From the NCBI GenBank assembly GCA_947523045.1, contig CANNUR010000092.1, forward strand, positions 1-10,389: a DNA stretch of 10,389 bases, written 5' to 3'. Positions within the stretch are counted from its first letter, which is position 1, and each line of letters opens with the position of its first letter. Positions 7,294 to 10,389 of the stretch are shown piece after piece. A program made the translations under genes and the position numbers. The stretch is from an uncultured Prosthecobacter sp. Its GTDB lineage: Bacteria; Verrucomicrobiota; Verrucomicrobiia; Verrucomicrobiales; Verrucomicrobiaceae. The notes below the pieces were generated by a model. That model had not been told where the DNA came from, ran no database searches, and worked only from the letters and a program-made list of their open reading frames with translations.

Positions 7294-8508
7294 TCAGCGC
7301 GTCGGGAGTTCCGCCAGGTAGGCCGCCAGCGTGCGCGCCAGGCCGGCACCGACCTCGCGGTAGCCCGTGGTCGTGCTGTGCGGGGTGTTCCAAGCGGTTT
7401 CCAGGGTCAATGCCACCGCCCTTTCGTGGCTGCGGTCGCGCACCCAGTTGCCGCTGACGCGGGCGCGTTCCTCCTCGGTCTTCACGTAGGTGGCGAAACG
7501 GTACTTGGGCGCGATCGCCAGCGGGCCGGTGATCTCCGCCACGGCCAGTTCCAGAAAGCGCTCGTAGCTGCGCCGGCGCACGCCGGTCATCTGCTCGAAG
7601 TCGAGCGGTCCAAAGAAAAACGGCTGGCGGTCGCCGGCACCGGGATTGTGCAGGTCAAAGAAGGCCGCGAGTCGGCCGGACTCGATCAAGGCGCCGACCC
7701 GCGCTTTGGCCGCACTGACCTCGGGATACACGGCTTGATCCGACCAGTCGCGGTTGTGATCGCGCGGCACGGCCTCCTTGCCGCCGGCGCCGATGGCGAC
7801 GTTGTCGACATCCATGATCGGGATGAAAAAGATCTCGGCCTGATCGCGCAGGGCGCGCGCGGCGGGGGCATCGCTGGCGACCCAGTCGAGGAAGCCGCGG
7901 CCAACCCAGGAGGCACCGGCCTCCCAGGCATGCTGGCGCGCCTGCACCCAGACCGCCTGCGCGGCGTCGCGCCGACCGAAGCGCAGACCCGGCACGGGCC
8001 GACCCTCGCGGGTGGTGGCGAGCACAAAGCGCTCGGCTCCCGGCAGACGCGCCGCCGTTTCGGCCAGCAGGGCCTCGGCATGCGCAGGCAGGAAGGGCGG
8101 TCCCCAGGCCAGCCAGAAACGGGCGGCCGGTGCGGTCAGGCGGTAGCTGGCGGAGGCCGGGGTGATCTCGCCGGGCTCGGTCGGTTGCCAGGTGCTGTCG
8201 TCGGTGCTGATCGAGGCCTGACGCGGCATCGACCAGGCCGCCGCCAGTCGATCCTGGGCGCGGAAGGGGCGGCTGGCCGGCCGCACCACCACGGTCAGGG
8301 GCTGACCGGGCGTGGCGCCGTCGATCCGCACGTACCACCAGCAGGGCCAGCCCCGACCCTCGCGCACCGGCGGCGCGATCTCGATCCGACCGGCATCGGC
8401 GTCCAAGGCCAGGACGTCGGCAGCGCCGCCCGGGAAATCGTGGTGCACGGTGAGCTGCGCCTGGGCAGGCAGGCAGAACAGCAGCAGGGCGGCGAGGCGG
8501 TGGAGCAT
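7294..8508 (-). CDS. Secreted M14 metallocarboxypeptidase, CCP/AGBL-like
   Basis: A zinc carboxypeptidase of 404 residues with a signal peptide (hydrophobic 5-14, likely cleavage after AQA near 17), so exported. Residues about 18-140 resemble the N-terminal beta domain of cytosolic carboxypeptidases, ending FWLAWGPPFLP (131-141). The catalytic part has RQHAWEAGASW (191-201), giving zinc ligands His193 and Glu196; PRDHNRDW (248-255), with the substrate-binding Asn-Arg pair; FFDLHNPG (283-290), with zinc ligand His287; and LTLETAW (367-373), with the likely catalytic Glu370. The context around the zinc motif (ASW-x-x-x-GFLD) is that of the AGBL/CCP group, although the usual HPGE is HAWE here. 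It probably trims C-terminal residues of peptides in the periplasm. ATG 8508 is set by the signal peptide; no Shine-Dalgarno is evident. It lies 63 nt after the DUF4440 gene. Confidence 0.88.
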   Translation of the reverse strand: MLHRLAALLLFCLPAQAQLTVHHDFPGGAADVLALDADAGRIEIAPPVREGRGWPCWWYVRIDGATPGQPLTVVVRPASRPFRAQDRLAAAWSMPRQASISTDDSTWQPTEPGEITPASASYRLTAPAARFWLAWGPPFLPAHAEALLAETAARLPGAERFVLATTREGRPVPGLRFGRRDAAQAVWVQARQHAWEAGASWVGRGFLDWVASDAPAARALRDQAEIFFIPIMDVDNVAIGAGGKEAVPRDHNRDWSDQAVYPEVSAAKARVGALIESGRLAAFFDLHNPGAGDRQPFFFGPLDFEQMTGVRRRSYERFLELAVAEITGPLAIAPKYRFATYVKTEEERARVSGNWVRDRSHERAVALTLETAWNTPHSTTTGYREVGAGLARTLAAYLAELPTR

Positions 8509-8527
8509 GAACAGAGCACGGCCTGAA

Positions 8528-8553
8528 CGACCGCCATGTTGCGCCGGCGGTCG
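8528..8553. repeat. 8-bp inverted repeat in the gap between DUF4440 and M14 genes
   Basis: CGACCGCC (8528-8535) and its complement GGCGGTCG (8546-8553) flank a 10-nt loop. It lies in the 63-nt gap between the stop of the DUF4440-like gene and the start of the M14 gene, both on the minus strand. No T-run follows, so it may be an attenuating or stabilising hairpin; chance in GC-rich DNA cannot be excluded. Confidence 0.35.
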
Positions 8554-8571
8554 CGGAAAAGACCGGCGGAC

Positions 8572-9006
8572 TTACTCCGTCGGCAGGCGTGCCGACTGCC
8601 AGGCAAGGAAGCGCCAATCACTGCCCTCCTTGCGCCAGACGGCGAGGTAGCTGAGCGTTGCTTCCATGCGACCGCTGGCGCCCTCGACCTGCAGCTTGGC
8701 GCGACCGCTCATCAACGCGAGACTGGGGGCGGGGAAGGAGATCGTGCGTTCGCCGGGTGCGTAGGCGAGGTATTTGGTGCGCCCGCCCAGCAGGCTGTCG
8801 AGAAAACTGGCCTTGGTGTCGACGAGACCATTCGAGTGGGCATAGCGCAGCTCGTCGGAAAAGGCGGCTTCGAGGGCCTCGCGCTCCGGTCTGAGCATGG
8901 CGGCGATGCGGGCGGTGTCGGCGGCGACGATCGCCGCGGTTTCGTCGGCGGCGTGCACGGGCAGAACGGCGAGGCAGGCGAGCAGGAGCAGCAGGCGGCG
9001 GGTCAT
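8572..9006 (-). CDS. Exported DUF4440 / NTF2-like protein
   Basis: A protein of 144 residues with an N-terminal signal peptide (MTRR, hydrophobic 5-17, likely cleavage after VHA near 19). The mature part fits the NTF2-like DUF4440 pattern: a long helix (22-50), then DELRYAHSNGLVDTKASFLD (51-70), where the N-G-x-x-x-x-K-x-x-F-L piece is typical, and the closing strands SYLAVWRKEGSDWRFLAWQS (119-138). This fold makes a cone-shaped pocket, often in dimers, used by enzymes and by ligand-binding proteins. No catalytic residue can be named with safety. ATG 9006 is chosen because the signal peptide starts there; the frame stays open upstream but without similarity. It is 63 nt upstream of the M14 gene on the same strand, and both products are predicted to be exported, so a shared transcript is plausible. 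Confidence 0.83.
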   Translation of the reverse strand: MTRRLLLLLACLAVLPVHAADETAAIVAADTARIAAMLRPEREALEAAFSDELRYAHSNGLVDTKASFLDSLLGGRTKYLAYAPGERTISFPAPSLALMSGRAKLQVEGASGRMEATLSYLAVWRKEGSDWRFLAWQSARLPTE

Positions 9007-9122
9007 GCGCCCAGCATGCGGGAACGGGCCGGTGAATCCAGCGGAAAGTGATGTGGTCAGGCGCCGGGTTCGTGGCGGTGATCGTGCGCGAGCTTGCATG
9101 GCGGCGAGGTGCGGGCAGTAGG

Positions 9123-9140
9123 CTCGTTTGCCAAAACGAG
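9123..9140. promoter_or_regulatory. Palindrome with 7-bp arms, possible operator
   Basis: CTCGTTT (9123-9129) and AAACGAG (9134-9140) are exact complements around the 4-nt centre GCCA. The site is A/T-rich for this genome and lies between two divergent genes, 117 nt before the DUF4440 start codon and 113 nt before the oxidoreductase start codon. Its size and symmetry fit a dimeric repressor site, though it could also be a small hairpin. No regulator gene is present in the window. Confidence 0.4.
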
Positions 9141-9158
9141 GGGATCGGGAGGAACTCC

Positions 9159-9174
9159 GTCCTGCGCGCAGGAC
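9159..9174. promoter_or_regulatory. Perfect 16-bp palindrome, possible operator or hairpin
   Basis: GTCCTGCGCGCAGGAC is identical to its reverse complement over all 16 bases. It sits 18 bp from the neighbouring 7-bp-arm palindrome and about 80 bp before the oxidoreductase start. With no spacer it is poor as an RNA hairpin but suitable for a symmetric DNA-binding dimer. No -10/-35 pair is clear nearby. Confidence 0.45.
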
Positions 9175-9253
9175 CTTGCTCTCCGGCGAGTGTCCCACAC
9201 ATCCCCCCACCTTCGACGACAAACCGTCGCCTCTGGCGCCGTAACCTCCTGCC

Positions 9254-10389
9254 ATGTCCGATCAGCCTTCTCCGACCTCCTCCCGTCGCCACTTCCTGAA
9301 GACCGCCGCCGCCGGTGTCACGGCCTTCAACATCGTCCCGCGTCATGTTCTCGGCGGCCCGGGTTTTGTGCCGCCGAGCGAGAAGGTCAATGTCGCCCTC
9401 GTGGGGGCCGGCGGCCAGGGCCGGGTCAACCTGCGCCAACTGCTTCAGCTTGACGATGTTCAGGTCATCGCCGTGGCGGATGCGGCCGAGTCGTTCAGCC
9501 TGGAAAACTTTTATTACAAGGGCATGGGCGGTCGGCTACCAACCCAGGCCGACATCGAGAAGCACTACCGCGAGAAAACCCCGAACTACCGCTGCGCCGT
9601 TTACGAGGACTTCCGGGTGATGCTGGATAAGGAGAAGGAGGTCGACGCCGTGCTGTGCGCCACACCCGACCACCTGCATGCCTACGTTTCTTGTCATGCC
9701 ATGCGTGCCGGCAAGCACGTCTACTGCGAGAAGCCGCTGACCCACAACATCCGGGAGTCGCGCCTCGTCGCCCAGGTGATGAAGGAGACCGGCAAGGCGA
9801 CCCTGCTCGGCAGCCAGGGCCATTCCTCGCTCGGCACGCGCGAGACCATGGAGTACCTGCAGGACGGCGCCATCGGCACCGTGCGTGAGATCCATTCCTG
9901 GGTCGGCGCCAAGCGCTGGAATCCGACCCTCACCGGCCGGCCCACCGACACCCCGCCGGTGCCGGCGGGCCTGAACTGGGATCTCTGGCTGGGCCCGCGC
10001 GACGAGCGGCCCTTCCATCCCGCCTATTTCCCGGTGGCCTGGCGCGACTTCTGGGATTTCGGCACCACCGGCATTGGCGACTTCGGCTGCCACGACCTCA
10101 ACACGGCGGTGCGCGCCTTCGATCTGCCGCTGCCCTCGCGCGTGCAGGCCTTTGCCGCCGGCGTGATGGACAAGGACATCGCCCCGCACGGCTCGATCAT
10201 TCACTACGACTTCCCAGCGGCCGACAAGCGCCCCGCCATCCATCTCACCTGGTATGACGGCGGCCTCATGCCGCAGAAGCCGGAGGCGCTCGGCGCCTTC
10301 CCGCTGCCGAAGCGCGGCACGCTGTTCATCGGCGACAAGGGTGTCATTCAGTGCGACGGCAGCGGCGGTGCGCCGCGGCTGTTCCCCGA
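9254..10389 (+). CDS. Tat-exported Gfo/Idh/MocA oxidoreductase, 3' truncated
   Basis: The gene runs off the right edge after 378 codons and has no stop in the window. The product begins with a twin-arginine signal, SRRHFLK (10-16), followed by a weakly hydrophobic stretch (TAAAGVTAFNIV) and a probable cleavage region near 34-40, so it is predicted to be folded with its cofactor and exported. The mature part opens with a Rossmann strand, VNVALV, and glycine motif GAGGQGR (51-57). ATPDHLHA (137-144) and CEKPL (158-162) follow, the latter carrying the family's catalytic-region lysine. The second domain includes NWDLWLGPRDERPFHP (241-256) and GTTGIGDFGCHDL (270-282). These NAD(P)-dependent enzymes act on sugars and inositols; exported forms often carry tightly bound cofactor. 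The substrate is unknown. ATG 9254 is set by the Tat signal; CCTCCT just upstream is not a Shine-Dalgarno. Confidence 0.92.
   Translation, partial: MSDQPSPTSSRRHFLKTAAAGVTAFNIVPRHVLGGPGFVPPSEKVNVALVGAGGQGRVNLRQLLQLDDVQVIAVADAAESFSLENFYYKGMGGRLPTQADIEKHYREKTPNYRCAVYEDFRVMLDKEKEVDAVLCATPDHLHAYVSCHAMRAGKHVYCEKPLTHNIRESRLVAQVMKETGKATLLGSQGHSSLGTRETMEYLQDGAIGTVREIHSWVGAKRWNPTLTGRPTDTPPVPAGLNWDLWLGPRDERPFHPAYFPVAWRDFWDFGTTGIGDFGCHDLNTAVRAFDLPLPSRVQAFAAGVMDKDIAPHGSIIHYDFPAADKRPAIHLTWYDGGLMPQKPEALGAFPLPKRGTLFIGDKGVIQCDGSGGAPRLFP

Noticed and set aside
7102..8526. Plus-strand open frame of 474 codons antisense to the M14 peptidase
   Set aside because: It overlaps the end of the IMPase gene in another frame and has G/A/R-rich composition without motifs; the minus strand has complete zinc-peptidase motifs.
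9007..9255. Minus-strand extension of the DUF4440 gene up to 9255, with AGGAGG nearby
   Set aside because: The added residues show no similarity and would bury the signal peptide, which must be N-terminal; the start at 9006 is better.

Overview
The window looks like a piece of a high-GC bacterial chromosome (about two thirds G+C by eye). It carries twelve protein genes packed on both strands, with no rRNA, tRNA, CRISPR array, transposase or phage gene visible. Several traits suggest the Verrucomicrobiota, most plausibly the class Opitutae: a Tat-exported Gfo/Idh/MocA oxidoreductase, a stand-alone CoaB, an AP2-like protein with a histone H1-like tail, several starts without a clear Shine-Dalgarno, and an extragenic 9-bp tandem repeat. 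This placement is inference from gene style only, not from a marker gene.

Layout. Positions 1-86 hold a 9-bp tandem array that runs off the left edge. A small two-TM DUF3592-like membrane protein (161-652, +) follows and converges on an ABC-F ATPase of the Uup type (662-2545, -). The two stop codons lie inside one perfect inverted repeat. Going upstream on the minus strand come a CFA-synthase-fold methyltransferase resembling coclaurine N-methyltransferases (2601-3635), an SRPBCC protein (3699-4163), a DUF3253 protein 3 nt before it (4167-4439), a two-repeat AP2-like protein with a lysine-rich tail (4544-5197), and D-aminoacyl-tRNA deacylase (5341-5793). On the plus strand, divergent from dtd, are phosphopantothenoylcysteine synthase (5866-6501) and an inositol-monophosphatase-family enzyme (6531-7286). 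Convergent to these are a secreted M14 carboxypeptidase like the cytosolic carboxypeptidases (7294-8508, -) and a secreted DUF4440/NTF2-like protein (8572-9006, -). A 247-bp divergent intergenic region with two palindromes precedes a Tat-exported Gfo/Idh/MocA oxidoreductase (9254 to the right edge, +, truncated).

How they work together. Most genes are housekeeping or quality control: Uup in ribosome-associated work, DTD in removing D-amino acids from tRNA, CoaB in coenzyme A synthesis. The tightest functional unit is DUF3253-SRPBCC-methyltransferase, which may be a small lipid or small-molecule modification or stress cassette. I do not see a clearly new multi-gene system. The features most worth a second look are the AP2/H1-like protein, the left-edge tandem array, the CNMT-like methyltransferase cassette, and the palindromes in the non-coding gaps.
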